Assembly (NCBI GenBank): GCA_029721435.1 | Contig: CM056574.1 | Span: 78,277,001-78,341,000, forward strand | Direction of reading: 5' to 3' | Source of the DNA: Gymnothorax reevesii | Lineage: Eukaryota > Chordata > Actinopteri > Anguilliformes > Muraenidae | Length of the DNA: 64,000 nt | Shown here: positions 20,640 to 32,944 of the stretch, piece after piece | Position numbering within the stretch: position 1 is the stretch's first letter | Layout: the number at the start of each line of letters is the position of its first letter | Position numbers and translations under genes: made by a program | Notes under the pieces: generated by a model | What the model was told of the DNA's origin: nothing | The model's database searches: none | The model's input: only the letters and a program-made list of their open reading frames with translations

Positions 20640-21665
20640 CTAATTATAAATCATTGAAGTCATTGACCCATGCATTCTTTATGTCAATTATGAACTTTAA
20701 AGGTCACAAAATGTCAAGTTGTGGTCAGCAAATGGACTTCATATATGACTTTCTACAACGTAAGCATCTCCATCCAAACCTTGGCTTGATCTGTGACCAT
20801 TTTGGTGATACAAGTCATTGTAATTTCACTGTCGAGTTTGACCCTCAAAGGTCACTGTCAGTCAAGTTGAATGTCACCAAATGACAGTTCATATGTGACT
20901 TCCTAGATGTCAGTAACACAAACCTAGGCTCCGCCCATGACCATTTTAGTGATACAAGTCATTGAATTTTCACCAGGTCACACTTGAACTTTGAAGGTCA
21001 ATATGAAGGTCACCAAATGAAAGTTCATACATAACTTCCTATATGTCTCTAATACAAATCTAAGCTCCATCTGTGGCCATTTTGGCAACACAAGTCACTG
21101 TAATTGTATGTCAAGTTTGACCTTCAAAGGTCACCAACGGTCAAGTTGAATGTCACCAAATGAAAGTTGATATGTGACTTCCTTGATGTCAATAACACAA
21201 ACCTAGGCACCATCCGTGACCTTTTCAAAGATAGAAGTCATTGAATTTTCACTTGGTCAAGTTTGACCTTCGAAGGTCAATATGAAGGTCACCAAATGAA
21301 ATTTAATACATGACTTCCAATAATTCTCCAATACAAACCAACAGTCAATCTGTAATAGTTTTGGTGATAGAAGTCATTGAAATTTCACCATGTGAAGTTT
21401 GACCTTTGAAGGTCAAGGTCAAGGCCACCAAATGAAAGTTCATATATGACTTCCTACAAGTGTTCAATACACATATATTCCTAATCTTCAATATTCACAA
21501 GCCTAGAAGCCTTTGAAAATTGTAAAATTTTGCTTGACCACAAGTTTGACCTTTCAAGGTCATCTGAGGTCAACCTTAACACATCCAAAATAAAGGTCAT
21601 ACATGACTTCCTATACATCAATAATACAAATTTAATCTCTATCTGCAACCATTTGGCCTCCACAG
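20640..21665. repeat. Satellite array of two alternating subtypes (about 140-bp units)
   Basis: Units are anchored on (G)ACCATTTTGGTGATACAAGTCATTG-like words near 20795, 20939, 21075, 21218 and 21354, with spacings of 144, 136, 143 and 136. Units with GGTCAAGTTGAATGTCACC alternate with units with GGTCAATATGAAGGTCACC, so the higher-order unit is about 280 bp. All units repeat AAGTTCATAnnTGACTTCCT. No coding potential. Confidence 0.8.
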
Positions 21666-23779
21666 ACCATCTTGCATATTCATAAAGTACAGCCCCCCCA
21701 ACAGACCCACTTCCGTCAATTCAATAAAAATGGTGCTCGTACTGTATATTGACAGTACCAAGGTAAGCTGATTGCCTGATTTAGAAAAAAAATTATCACG
21801 CAGATTTTCAGAAATTATTTTTCAAAATTTCTCGGTCCTATCTTTAACATTGGGGCAAAAATTTTAAGTGTCCATAAAATGAACAAATCAATCAAAAATC
21901 CAGATAAAAAAGAATGTCTGGAAATATGGTCTAGGAGTATGTTATCGCAAATTTGCAGGAAAATTCATCAGGCCAAAAAAAAGATAAAAAATGTTCCGGA
22001 CGATAGACGACGGTCTTATTTCATTTATCCAATTTAAACAATTAGGGGTGTCACGATTCACCTATCCCACGATTCGATTCAAATCTCGATTCAAGGCCTT
22101 CAATTCGATTAATTTCAGTTCGATTCACCTTCATTAAAGACAAAGTCAAAATATAGGGTAATATAATTTTACTTTGGCAACTAATGCTCAGCCAGTCTCA
22201 CTGTCACTCACAGTGAACATAAACAAAATAAGAACATGCAATAAAGATGCATTCAGAAAAACCTTACAAGTTTCTGTTATCACTATGTGTCATAATATCA
22301 TAATATACAAAAACCAGTAGTCTACTTGGGAATAAGGAGTTAAGAACAGTCCTTTTAGTAAGCTTTCAGTGGTTTACTTTTGCAACAAGGAACACTGAAG
22401 AAGAAATACTGTCTAGTAAATTAAGATTATGATTCACTTTACTTCACCCAGCAGAAAATTAGCTAGCTAGCTAACTTAGCAGTGTTAAATTCTTACCAGT
22501 GTAGCTACCTTGAGTTAGGTTCTGTCTAACTGCAGATCGCTTGATAACTTAAATGCGCACAAAATAATGGATTTCCTCTCAAAACTGCGACTCGGTTAAA
22601 AGGTAGGTATATCGGTTTCGACAACTGCATGTGAGGTTTCCGTGTGTGCCACCAACCATGACAAGGCAATATAGTTAAATAGCGATTCTAAAAGACAAAT
22701 GCGTTTCTATTGAGTTGACGCACAAGAAATTGAGCAATGGCGAAAAGTTTCATGCGCTGCCAGCGGGCTTTGGTCCATTGAAATTGATGTAACCAATTTT
22801 TTGACGCGCGTCTCACGGTTACAGACATTAAATGAAATATGTGAGAATAATGGTAAACCGAAGCAGATTTCATGTTTGCATGACAACTACGCAGTTGTCA
22901 TGTCACTACGCAACTCGCTAGCTAGCAAGCCAACATTACAAAATAATGCTTAGCCTGCCACCCAGGTAAGGTATTAGCTGTCAGGACGTAGTTTTCTGTT
23001 TATTTATTTATTTATTTATCATAACTCATGCGTCATAAACAGAGATGCCAAGTCTCATGTATTCGGCGTAGGTCTTAGTCCGTAATTATTTATTGAATGC
23101 TTAATGAGGTTCTCATGCGGAATTAAAATTGTTGCACATTGAAGTTTCCGTTTCACTTGCCTACAGGTGCACCTCATCACAAGTACCATGGAAAGCGATT
23201 ATGACTCAGGACTTCCCGTGCTTCTCTTTACTCGGGGACTGGAAACAATAAATGTGTTTCATGATAGTTTAAATTGTTTTAATGGAATAAGACCATTTGA
23301 AACTTTTTATGCAGTTCCATGGCTTTTAATCCCTCAGTGAAGTCAAGCCTGATAATTCCCGAGTCATAATCGATTTCATTGTCATGGGGAAATCCATCGT
23401 AATGCACATGAAACTGATTAACTTGAAGCACAATGGCTTAAATTCCGCCAGTGAGTTTCTTCAGTGCGCTTTGATTGAATAATTGCTGACTACAGCACAG
23501 AAACGTAAATGCCACTAAGAGGAGTAACGTAATGGAATCTCTGCATACACGGCGGTTTTATGCCCTTGTGTTTGACTCGGAAGGATCTCTGATTTTGAGA
23601 CACCAAACTCCAAATCTGTCGTGGTATTTCACATTCTGCTTATGTCCACAGATAACGCAGTCATAAGCATCCAGTGACTTGTATGCTTGTTGTTCCTCCC
23701 TATGAATTCCTCCCAAGAATTCAATTGAGAGCAAACCGATGTCGTCCAGGACAAAAGCAGCAAAGAAAGCTCTCAAAGC
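21666..23779. other. atm intron; hAT-like terminus near 22046
   Basis: TTAGGGGTGTCACGATTCAC at about 22043 followed by alternating ATTCGATT/TCGATTC words is typical of the end of fish hAT-type MITEs. The matching far end was not found. The rest (including 22450-23500) shows nothing recognisable. Confidence 0.45.
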
Positions 23780-24334
23780 CACCAAACCATGACAGAGGAG
23801 GCCTGTTCCGAGTCGAACCCGTCTGGGAAAACTGCTGAGTAACCTTGGCCACCATGCTGTAGATCAGTTTCATGGTTTCACAGATCTTCATGTAGCTTAC
23901 AGCATCTTTGTGGAGGGCAATAATTTTCTTTTTCGTATCCTTGGAGATTTCCTTCCCATGAGATGCCATGTTGAACATCTGGTCACCAGAATTAGAGCAT
24001 TCCACCCAAAGCACCAGAATTTAAACACGTTACACAACCTCATATGACCCAGTCGAACAGAAAAAAGCGTGAACCTGATGAATAAGACATGTTTCAGTGC
24101 TTTGTTGACAATTACCAATTGGGGTGTGACCTCGCTTTTGTTGCCACCCATTTTGGAAATAATGACTGTTTGTTCAGTTATTTGGACAGTGCAGTAAATC
24201 TACACTGCTACACTAATGTACAATGACTACTCTAGAATATATTCTAGTTTCATTTCTGTAATGTAGTCCCTTGAAAAGATATAATCAATTAATTATCAAA
24301 ATGAGAGGGGTGTACTCACTTTTGTGAGATACTG
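23780..24334 (-). mobile_element. Tc1 fragment (5' end and N-terminal transposase)
   Basis: The right end TACAGTATCTCACAAAAGTG (minus strand), then AGTACACCCC, is the terminus of a widespread vertebrate Tc1 family. The minus frame has MASHGKEISKDTKKKIIALH, then KICETMKL and VAKVTQQFSQTGSTRNRPP, the first helix-turn-helix of the transposase. It breaks off near 23800, so the catalytic half is missing. Confidence 0.8.
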
Positions 24335-24336
24335 TA

Positions 24337-25204
24337 CATACAAAAAAGGGCATCTTTAAAATTTTAAATATCTGACATCTTGATTGAATTCGGAATTAAG
24401 TGCTCTATATGCCTAATAGGACAAACTTACAGCAGCCTAAAAATCCCCTTAAGTCCAGCCATTTCCTTTAGGAACACACCAGACTTTTTTTGGCCAGAAA
24501 GCTGTGTAACCTCCCCTCATGTCAAATACATTGAGGGTCAATAAAGACCTAATATGAGGAAAGATAGTCTGGCACAATGCAATTTGTAAATATTTAATTG
24601 AGTCAAAATACTGCGTTTCATGTGAATAAGTGCAAATTTCCTTCTCATCTTCCTGTTTATTAAGGAAAAATTAAATTAATTTAAAGGATTTTCAAGCACT
24701 ATCAGGGTACAATAAATTCAACTGAGCCAACTCTGGTTATAACCACACGAGTCAACACAGATGATAAACTAGTACACAAATGACCCTAATGTCTAACAAC
24801 AAGACTGACCAAATAAACGGTGGCAGAAGAAGCAGCGAAAGAGATATGGGCGAAGTTTTAATTCCCTGAGAGAAGCACAGAGCAGTAGACGTGACCTCAG
24901 ACTGATGAGTGAAGACGGCAGTCTAAGAGAATGGGAGGGTCCCTAGTAATTAGATAGTTTCACAGCAGAATAGACTGGCAAAGGAATCCACCAATCACAC
25001 ATATTGATAGATAAATGAAGCATACGTAAAGCTCACTCGAAATGGCTGTCTATCTCCGTCTGTGAATCAGTTGGATATCGCGTGTTTGCTGACAAATAGT
25101 AGTAAATCAGTTTTTTATCTTGAGTTTTCATTGGGGGGGGGGAGAGCTTTTATCAGGGTGGGCACTGCCCACCCCCTGCCCCCCCTTGGTAACGCCCCTG
25201 CTGA
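24337..25204. other. atm intron, unassigned; G-run and short palindrome
   Basis: Contains a run of 11 G's near 25132 and a perfect palindrome GGTGGGCACTGCCCACC-like word near 25158, which belongs to a GC-rich repeat ending close to the Tc1 fragment at 25205. No gene seen. Confidence 0.4.
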
Positions 25205-27933
25205 CAAAGTGAAGTTGGCTAGAAGATCTCAAAAAGCAACATGTCATGTTGCAAACTAAAGAAATTCAAGAACAGATGAGAAACAAAGAAATTGACATTT
25301 ATCAGTCTGGAAAGGGTTGCAAAGCCATTTCTAAGGCTTTGGGACTCCAGTGTAGCCAGATGACGACATGGACATGCGACCAAAAGTGCCTGTTGCCCTC
25401 TGTTCTTAACATAGTGGGGTAATAAAGGCATAAAAGCCTATACTTCCTCCACAGCTGGCATCGTCTCCAGTCAGGCATGGCTGGGAACAGTGGGGTAGTA
25501 AAGTCATCAGGGTCCAGGCATCCTCTACAGCTGCACCCCCCCAATTCTACCACTGAGATAAGGGTGCCTTCAGCAGGGTGTGACCTATGCTCTCTGCCCT
25601 ATTAGTGCCATAGTGACCTCTTCTGGACACACTGTCACTGCACCTTTTCATTTCATCACGGTAACTGTTCTGAGTTAGGGGTTTCAATTTAAACAAAACC
25701 CACTGGTACACTGTTTTAACTGCCCTCTTGTCATCACTGAATTACTTATTATATCTGGGGTAATAGTGAAGTGAATTTCATGGGGAATGGGTCTATTGGG
25801 AAGGGAATTCATGACAATTACATCATCATACTTCTCTATGTAATCGTGTTTAGTATGCATTTCTTCAGCTAAATTCAAGGAGCTGAATGAGATGCATTTT
25901 ATATCCACTGTATTTCAAGAAAACATAGTGTCTGTTCCCCAGCAATAATCTGTGCTGAACCAGAGTTATCTCTTGAGGTGTATTTAGAATCATCTCTCCC
26001 CCTTTGCAGAAAGTGCTTTGCGACCCCCCAGAGGTCTGTCTCCAAGGGTCCTGGCACTGATCTATGAACTTTTATTATCTCCTTTGAATAATAAATGTTT
26101 TCTTATTTCCTCCGGAGGGGGGAGTCTAATTCCGATTCGGGCCATCTGTGCGGCCTGATCAAAGATGCCACTAACCTTAAATCTGAGAGAGACGACCTAG
26201 TCTGGGAAGCTCGTACCCGACTTCCCATACTTTGGTCCGTGCGTATTTCTATCTTAATGATTCGGACTTTTTGCACGACCTTTAGTATGTAGCCTTTTTC
26301 GCCAGGTATGACTTTTCTCTCATTTTCTAAACTGAGAGTAACTTGTAATTGGGGTAATGTTGATTTGTTAGATTTAAGCTCTTGCCTACCTGGCGAATAA
26401 ACTATAGTTATTTCATTGACTTGCGTGGTCTCAGTGGCTCTTAACTCTTGTACACTCTTTCTAGCTACGTTATGCCGAAGACTTAAGGGGTTATGCTCAA
26501 CCAAGGACTGACTGATCAGCGGCTTTGGGATGAGAATCGGTTTTAATCAAGTTAGATAGGCAACCATGATCGACCTACAGAAAGGGTTTATGTATTGCTG
26601 GTTCTGGGGTTTTAGCTTGAAGGAAACCCATGGACGAAAAGTCGTTATCTGTTAAATTTCCCTGAAGGAACCCATGGGCATACTGATCTGGGTTCGCTGC
26701 CATTCAAGCCAAAAGATGCTGTTGCAGCGATGGCAGACTTCCAATCCTCTGGTATTACCGACGAACCTAAGCTGTGGAAATTATGCCAAACCCGGGGGCA
26801 TACATTTTAGTGACGCAGGCTTGCATTTATGAATCCGGGGGGGTAATCTCCCCGAGGTCCACGAAGGTGCTCCCTAAATTATAAATTCTAATTCTAATTT
26901 GGGTGAGATATTTAACGAGGGTATAACTAAATTTGGTATTCTAAATGTATTATGGAGTCAGATTTGAAACGAGAGTAAATGTTGTAATTATTATGCTTAG
27001 TTTGCTTGAATCACTGATATATCTGACGTTTTTAGTGGCTGCGTACCAAGCACCTGGGATTATTCGCGGCACGACATTAAGTTAGATGATTCCATGATTT
27101 TGGCATAGCCCCGTTTTCGAACGGAGAACTACAGTGGATACCTCAGGTAAGTCTCAGACCGGGTCCAAGGCGGGACACAGGCATGAAAGATTTAATTGAC
27201 ATGTTCCATTGCCTCATAACAGCCGGAATCTACACGCGTAAACCTCCGCCGTTGGTCGAACTGTGTGAGTTCTACACCACTAAACCACGGTGAGAGCCAT
27301 TATCCACAAATGGAGAAAACAGTGGAACAGTGGTGAACCTTCCCAGGAGTGGCCGGCCTACCAAAATTACTGCAAGAGCGCATCGATGACTCATCCAGGA
27401 GGTTACAAAAGAACACAGAAAAACATCTGAAGAACTGCAGGCCTCTCTTGCCTCAGTTAAAGTCAGTGTTAATAATTCAACAATAAGAAAGAGACTGGGC
27501 AAAAATGGCATCCATGGGAGAGGTTCCAAGGTGAAAATCACTGCTGATCAAAAAGAACACAAAAAAAGACTCATCTCACATTCGCCAAAAAACATCTTGA
27601 TCCCCAAGACTTTTGGGAAAATATTCTGTGGACTGAGGAGACAAAAGTTGAACTTTTAGGAAGGTGTGCATCCCATTACATCAGGCATAAAACTAACGCA
27701 GCATTTCATTAGAAGAACAACAAACCAAAAGTCAAACATGGTTTGGGGCTGCTTTGCTGCTTCAGGACCTGGACAACTCGTCGTAATTGATGGAACTATG
27801 AATTCTGCTCTCTACCTGAAAGTCCTGAAGGAGAATGTCCAACCACCAGTTGGTGACCTCAAGCTCAAGCTCACTTGGGTTATGCAGCAGGACAATAATC
27901 CGAAACACACTAGCAAGTCCACCTCTGAATGAC

Positions 27934-27965
<32 letters not shown>

Positions 27966-28385
27966 GATTTTGGAGTGGCCTCGTCAAAGTCCGGACTTAA
28001 ATCCGCTTGAGATACAGTGGCATGACCTTGGATAGGCTGTTCATGCTGAAAAACCCTCCAATGTGGCTGAATTAAAACAATCCTGCAAAGAAAGTGGGCT
28101 AAAATTTTTCCATGGAGACGTGAAAGACTCAAATGTTTTATTGCGGTTGTTGTCACCGAGGGTGGCACAATCAGTGATTAGGATTTAGGGGGCAATTACT
28201 TTTTCACATAGGGCCATGTAGGTTTGGATAGCTTTTTCCCCCTTAATACATGAAATGATCATTTAAAAATTGCATTTTGTATTTACTCGAGTTGTCTTTG
28301 TCTAGTATGAAAATTTATAATAGAAATATTTATATATAAAAAAATAAGAAATCACAAAGGGGACAAATACTTTTTCAAGGCACTG
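25205..28385 (+). mobile_element. Tc1/mariner element split by a 1.9-kb insertion
   Basis: Left piece 25205-25350: leader AGTTGGCTAGAAGATCTCAA, then transposase start EIQEQMRNKEID and GKGCKAISKALGLQ. Right piece 27280-28385: resumes at the next codons (VRAIIHKWRKQWNSGE-like, NLPRSGRPTKIT), then MVWGCFAASGPGQLVVIDGT, QQDNNPKHTSK, and SPDLNPLEIQW, ending with terminus AAATACTTTTTCAAGGCACTG next to TA. The second Asp and the Glu are visible. Stops, frameshifts and a 27-base A-run at about 27935 make it dead. The left terminus is missing. Confidence 0.85.
25351..27275. mobile_element. Insertion inside the Tc1 with TG...CA ends (LTR-like)
   Basis: The Tc1 coding sequence stops at GGGACTCCAG and resumes after 27275, so this block was inserted. 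It starts TGTAG and ends CTACA, the short inverted TG...CA ends of LTR retroelements. A GAATAAA signal lies near 26395, followed by a TTGCGTGGTCTCAGTGGC stretch resembling an LTR R/U5. No gag or pol protein was recognised and I did not find a clean target duplication, so a solo LTR or a stripped retroelement are both possible. Confidence 0.5.
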
Positions 28386-28387
28386 TA

Positions 28388-29106
28388 CACCAACACACTC
28401 ACTTATCCTTGCCTTCATCACTGTCTGTGTTAGACTAGTCTCTTTATGCTCTGTGTTTTTCTGTTTTGATATTATGTGAACATGAGGGCCAAGTCAAACG
28501 GTCAACCAAAGGCCTCAAAAAAATGCTTCAGATTAGTTATTTTTTCTGGTTATAAAGAAATTTTATGAAACTGATTACAAAATTTGAAGGTTTCCAGCTT
28601 CATCAAATTGGAATCCCGAGGGAGGATCATTGAGACAAACACATCTTCATTATCCATCCTTGCCATTTTACATTTTCATTGAGGTATTTCTCCTGCAACA
28701 GTATCATATAAAATATCTAAAATTTCCTTGACCAGCCTCAAAGAATTCAAACAGTAAAGCAATGTTCCAAAAATAACTTGCTGTTTGACAGAGCCGCCAA
28801 ATCTGTAACTTGATGTTCCATGATCCAGGGCAGATTATGCAATGTTGAACAAAGAGAGCAATGTTGAAGTAAAATTCAACACTGAGAATAAAACCTGCTG
28901 AACACACATGTTCCAAGTGAGAGAAATTCCTTCTAAAGTCTAAGTTATGAAATAATACCACTTCAAGCTGACCATAAACACATATCTAACAAGACATCCA
29001 TCATTAATTTAAGACAGAGCCCAATTCAGCACTGCCATATCATAGGGAAGGTGTAGTTGAGGATCACACCAGTTTGCAATCTACGCCTTTTTGGAAACAC
29101 CCTCAC
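28388..29106. other. atm intron, unassigned
   Basis: Intronic DNA adjacent to exon 29107-29265. No repeat or exon recognised. Confidence 0.5.
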
Positions 29107-29265
29107 CTGCAGGTCTCCTCCAAGCTGATCTTGAGCTTGTCCACATAGATTTCAGAGTAGAGAAGAGCAGTGAAGTGGGCGGAGCAGCTCTGGGCAGCAT
29201 GGGAGACCTCCAGGTAATTCAGCTCCAGCCAGAAGTTTGAGTCACACACCGTACCATGGGAGGAG
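29107..29265 (-). CDS. atm: atm exon (human residues about 1921-1973)
   Basis: 159 nt (human c.5763-5918 is 156 as recalled). It reads [20 protein letters not shown], then [17 protein letters not shown], against human [20 protein letters not shown] and [16 protein letters not shown]. The acceptor GTGCCATAG|C and the donor CTGCAG|GTGAGG are good. This exon leads into the activation loop and the FAT domain. It is one codon longer than human near its 5' end. Confidence 0.97.
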
Positions 29266-29689
29266 CTATGGCACACAAAGACACTGATTGGGTGGCATAC
29301 TGACAGGCAAACTGACTGCCCAGCTGACAGAGAAGTTGTTTGATTTTGATTATGGAACAACTTGGGAACCTCATTAAAAATAACTTTTTAAAAGAAAAGC
29401 CTGATTGTTTTTCACCATCTTCTCTAGTTCTTGAGCTTTGTGCACATGATTTAGTCTTGCATGTCAAAATCATCTGGTTTTCGAGCTGAACTTCATCATC
29501 ATTGGTTTGGAAGATGACACAAACCAATAATTACTGACAGATTCTGAAATAAGCATGACATACTGTTCCTCAATTCTTCTGAATCAATTTTGCCATTTTC
29601 CCCCCAAAAGACAGAGAACTCTATCCATAATTTTCTGTATTTGGTTTTACTTTTTTTTTTTTTTTTACAAACAAGGAAGCAATGCTGAC
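29266..29689. other. atm intron (424 bases)
   Basis: Short intron. A T-run at 29650-29666 is the only notable feature. No element recognised. Confidence 0.6.
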
Positions 29690-29795
29690 CTGCCACGCTT
29701 GCACCTAGGCTGCTGTCTCAGGTAATCAATTACAGACAGCATTGTGCGCAGTGACGTCTTATCCATTTGGCCCTGGACTGCAGGCTCTGTCTCCC
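29690..29795 (-). CDS. atm: atm exon (human residues about 1892-1921), donor uncertain
   Basis: Encodes ETEPAVQGQMDKTSLRTMLS, then VIDYLRQQP, against human SEHFFRCCLDKKSQRTMLA and VVDYMRRQKR. The acceptor is CTGAACAG|GG. Two donors give the same phase: GGCAG|GTCAGC at 29690 (106 nt, shown) and CCTAG|GTGCAA at 29705 (91 nt). The first is the better splice site; the second gives a gap-free alignment with human (88 nt). Either keeps the frame; the difference is five residues (RCKRG). Confidence 0.88.
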
Positions 29796-31367
29796 CTGTT
29801 CAGGTAAAAACATGTTTTTAAAGGTGCAACTAGCAATTCTGGAGATAAAAACCAACATTTACCATTATCATTGATATTGTGGCTCCACAGATACTGGTTC
29901 AAGGAGCTTTAATTATATGCTTTGAAGATTTTAATTCACTTACCCCATGTATAATCTGAATTTATAATAGAGGTTCAAGAGAGCCTGAATTCCTCACCTG
30001 GATCTATTCACCTGTTCACTTTCAAGACTCCATTGGCATCGATAGCCCAGGGTTACAATCTGATCCCTCCTCTCTACAATCCTTGGCTAAGATGATCATA
30101 TGAATGTACTGAGTATGACTGTGATCTCTGCAGATGTGTTTACTTAATTGGGTAAAACAAACTCAGGTACATTGTCCTGACAAGAATGTTACAGATTCCA
30201 TTAAATTGCCCCCTATTTGGTCCAGGAAAGCTAATAATAAATGCTAACAGGTCACTCTTCCATAAGCCGCTATCTTTTCAACCACGTGATGAAAAAAAAG
30301 ACAAGCTATATGTAGAAGAAGAATTGTTTGGCGCTCATTGGCCTTATTTTCGTCTGCGCCACTAGCAACGATTCTACCAGAACAGCTGGCAGATGAGCGT
30401 TTGCTTTGACCAGACAGATATTATTTCTTGGAGACAAAACTATTGACCACTTTTGCAGTTTAGTCAGGGTGATCACATAAGAGACAGTGCTGGAGGTGAG
30501 GGCAAAGAAATGTTAATCAGACACATAGAAAAAACTGAGTAATCAGAGGAGAGACAAAACCAAGATGAATACTGGTGCTGCTTTCCCTCAGTCAAAAGCT
30601 TTGACGAAGAAGTAAGAATTTTGCACTGACGTCAAAGTTGCCTGTTTTGTTTGAGACAGGTACGTGACTGAACACAGCAAACACAACTGGATTTGGAAAT
30701 TTCCCCATGCAAATTTTATCACAGTAAACAGTGAAAATGCTCAGTTCGTAAATCAGCCAGGTAAGCTAGCAACAAATCTGCACTGTGTGCCCAATAACAT
30801 CAATGTTCCAGGTAAACAAAGAACTACAGTAATGTTAAACTAACATTATAGCAGGTCAACTAATGTGAACATTTGGGCAACAGCAGCATTTGGAAAAGCG
30901 CACAATAGTTAGCCAAATATATAGGCTATCCAACTTGACCCCAAATAGATGTCTGATGTTTTTTCAGAAATTGATCCCTACTGTGTGTAATTCTCCATTC
31001 TAGACAGATCGACTCTGCCTTACAAAATTCAGGTTTTAGTTCTGCAACCACAAATTTAGCTATACCAGTTCTGGTGATGGCAGTAGAGAACCATTTCTAC
31101 AGACATGCTCAAAACCAACAGCCATTTTGATTGTTGTGAAACACCATAAAAAATTTACAAATAATTGCAGAGTGCACTTTCACTACTGAAGAAAAACATA
31201 AGAATGGGGAACAGGGAAAGTGTGAGTACAGAAGGAATGTAAAGAAACAGTGTTAACAATTGGGTGGGGAGGATACATGCAGAGTGAGAGATCAAAGGTC
31301 AAGATAGAGGAAGAAGGCAAGCCGGGTGAGAGGGCGGTAGGGAGGGTAGTGGCAGAGGTCAGCTGAC
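29796..31367. other. atm intron, no recognised element
   Basis: Mixed-composition intron with no transposon ends, no tandem repeat and no exon-like ORF that I can support. It looks like the most repeat-poor stretch over 1 kb in the window. Confidence 0.5.
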
Positions 31368-31545
31368 CAGAGTCTGGGAGGAGAGGCGTGGTGGAGCGGC
31401 TAGAGGCAGAGCCCAAGCGGGCATGACAGGTGAAGAAGTCTCTGATGCGATTTGACAGCAGGGTCCTCCAAGAGCCATCCGAGTCCCCCAGCAGGATATC
31501 ATGAATGAAGAGTGGCAAGACTTTCTGACAGAAATCCGTTTTCAC
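31368..31545 (-). CDS. atm: atm exon (human residues about 1833-1892)
   Basis: 178 nt, as in human c.5497-5674. It encodes [20 protein letters not shown], then [15 protein letters not shown] and [11 protein letters not shown], against human [35 protein letters not shown] and SRSTTPANLDS. The donor is ACTCTG|GTCAGC; reading past it stays open but loses homology. The acceptor ACACGCACAG is preceded by GT/CT microsatellite rather than an ordinary pyrimidine tract. Confidence 0.97.
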
Positions 31546-31558
31546 CTGTGCGTGTGAA

Positions 31559-31607
<49 letters not shown>

Positions 31608-31610
31608 AGA
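31546..31610. repeat. (AG)n/(GT)n microsatellite forming the acceptor tract
   Basis: The plus strand reads GTGTGTGTGAG followed by about 19 AG dinucleotides (31568-31603). On the transcript strand this is a (CT)n tract directly upstream of CACACACA and the atm acceptor AG, so it probably serves as the polypyrimidine tract. Confidence 0.85.
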
Positions 31611-31785
31611 CATGACAGTAGTATTAAAAAAACAAGAGAATGAAAAGTACCTATAGTAAATAACAGTAATACTGCGTATGGACTTGCCATGGGCAAAAAT
31701 AAAGATTCATTAAAGTCGTCAAGTGTTCACATCTAAAAAAATTATTGGGACTCAAAAGATTGTTTCTAATTTAAAAAAAATTGGA

Positions 31786-32460
31786 CCTGTAGCTTACTGG
31801 CAAGGGTCCTGTAGCTTACTGGCAAGCAATCTTACAGTGATGATATAAGTTACAAAAATTTAATGTGAAGCTAGACCTTCGAATCATGAATAAGGTTTAC
31901 ATACATGTACAGTATATGACCTCCTATATGTCTTTAAAACAAAGCTCTGAAGCCGTTTTTGGGATTCCAGATTCACTTTGTCAATTTGGAATTCTAAAGG
32001 TGATGGCGAAGTTGAGGTCCTCAAATGGACTTCCTAAACAACTTTCTACATGTTTGTAATACAAACCAAGGCTCTATCTGAGACCGTTTTGGAAATGTGA
32101 ATCATTGCACTTTCACTATGTCAAGTTTGAAATTCAAAGGTCACCCAAGCTCAAGCTGGAGATCACCAAATGAAAGTTCATATATGACCTTCCTATATGG
32201 CTCTAATACAAACCTAGATTCCACCTGCGACCGTTTTGGGGAAACAAGTCATTGAATTTTCACAATGTCAAGTCCGGCCTTCGAAGGTTCAAGGTCAACA
32301 AATGACACTTTATAAATGACTTCATATATGTCTCTAAAACAAACCTAAGCTCTATCTGCAATAGTTTTGGTGATATGGGTCATTGAAATTTGACAATGTC
32401 AAGTTTGACTGTTATTCATTTCATCAAATTAATGTTCATAAAAGACTTTCTGTAACCCCT
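31786..32460. repeat. Satellite-like block 3 of the GTGATACAAGTCATTG family
   Basis: Starts with a doubled leader (CCTGTAGCTTACTGGCAAGG, then the same word again), then TACAGTGATGATATAAGTTA, then about four diverged units with TCATTGaaTTTTCAC..TGTCAAG and AAGTTCATATATGACCTTCC. The leader matches block 1 at 18186. Confidence 0.75.
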
Positions 32461-32944
32461 GAACTACACCACGCATGTAGACATCTCTAGGAGCATGGAT
32501 TTCGCTTCTTGCGAAGTGCGCGACTGCAAAGCTCCTATTGTGTTCAATTCTACCAGCTACGCCAGGTGTGTTCGTGGTTGCGCACGCTTACTGTAAAATA
32601 GGAATGGAGTTTATTATTTCCCGGTACACGAGCGTGGACCCTGTCTCAATGATTAAATAGTGTGTCATATCAACCTATTTTCACAGAATATTATTTCATC
32701 TTAAACATGAATAACCAGAGACGTGCGGTCAGGGGAGGCAATGACTTCACGTTTTATCAATGGATTTTGTTAACCTGTTTCCATGTACTTTGCCTGATTG
32801 ACAGTCAATCAATTTTTACTTTTTCACCAAGCAATTAAGTCCTAGCCTGTAAGTAGCCAGTAATGATTAAGAGGTGATAATGACAAAAAGACTCATTCAC
32901 GTTTATGCTTTGATTCGAGACTGCAAGGATGGGAATCTTAGATT
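32461..32944. other. atm intron, unassigned
   Basis: Includes a short imperfect palindrome TTTCGCTTCTTGCGAAGTGCG near 32507 and GC-richer sequence to 32600. No family recognised. Confidence 0.35.

Noticed and set aside
26103..26504. 133-codon minus-strand ORF.
   Set aside because: Inside the LTR-like insertion; no similarity that I recognise, and compatible with chance.
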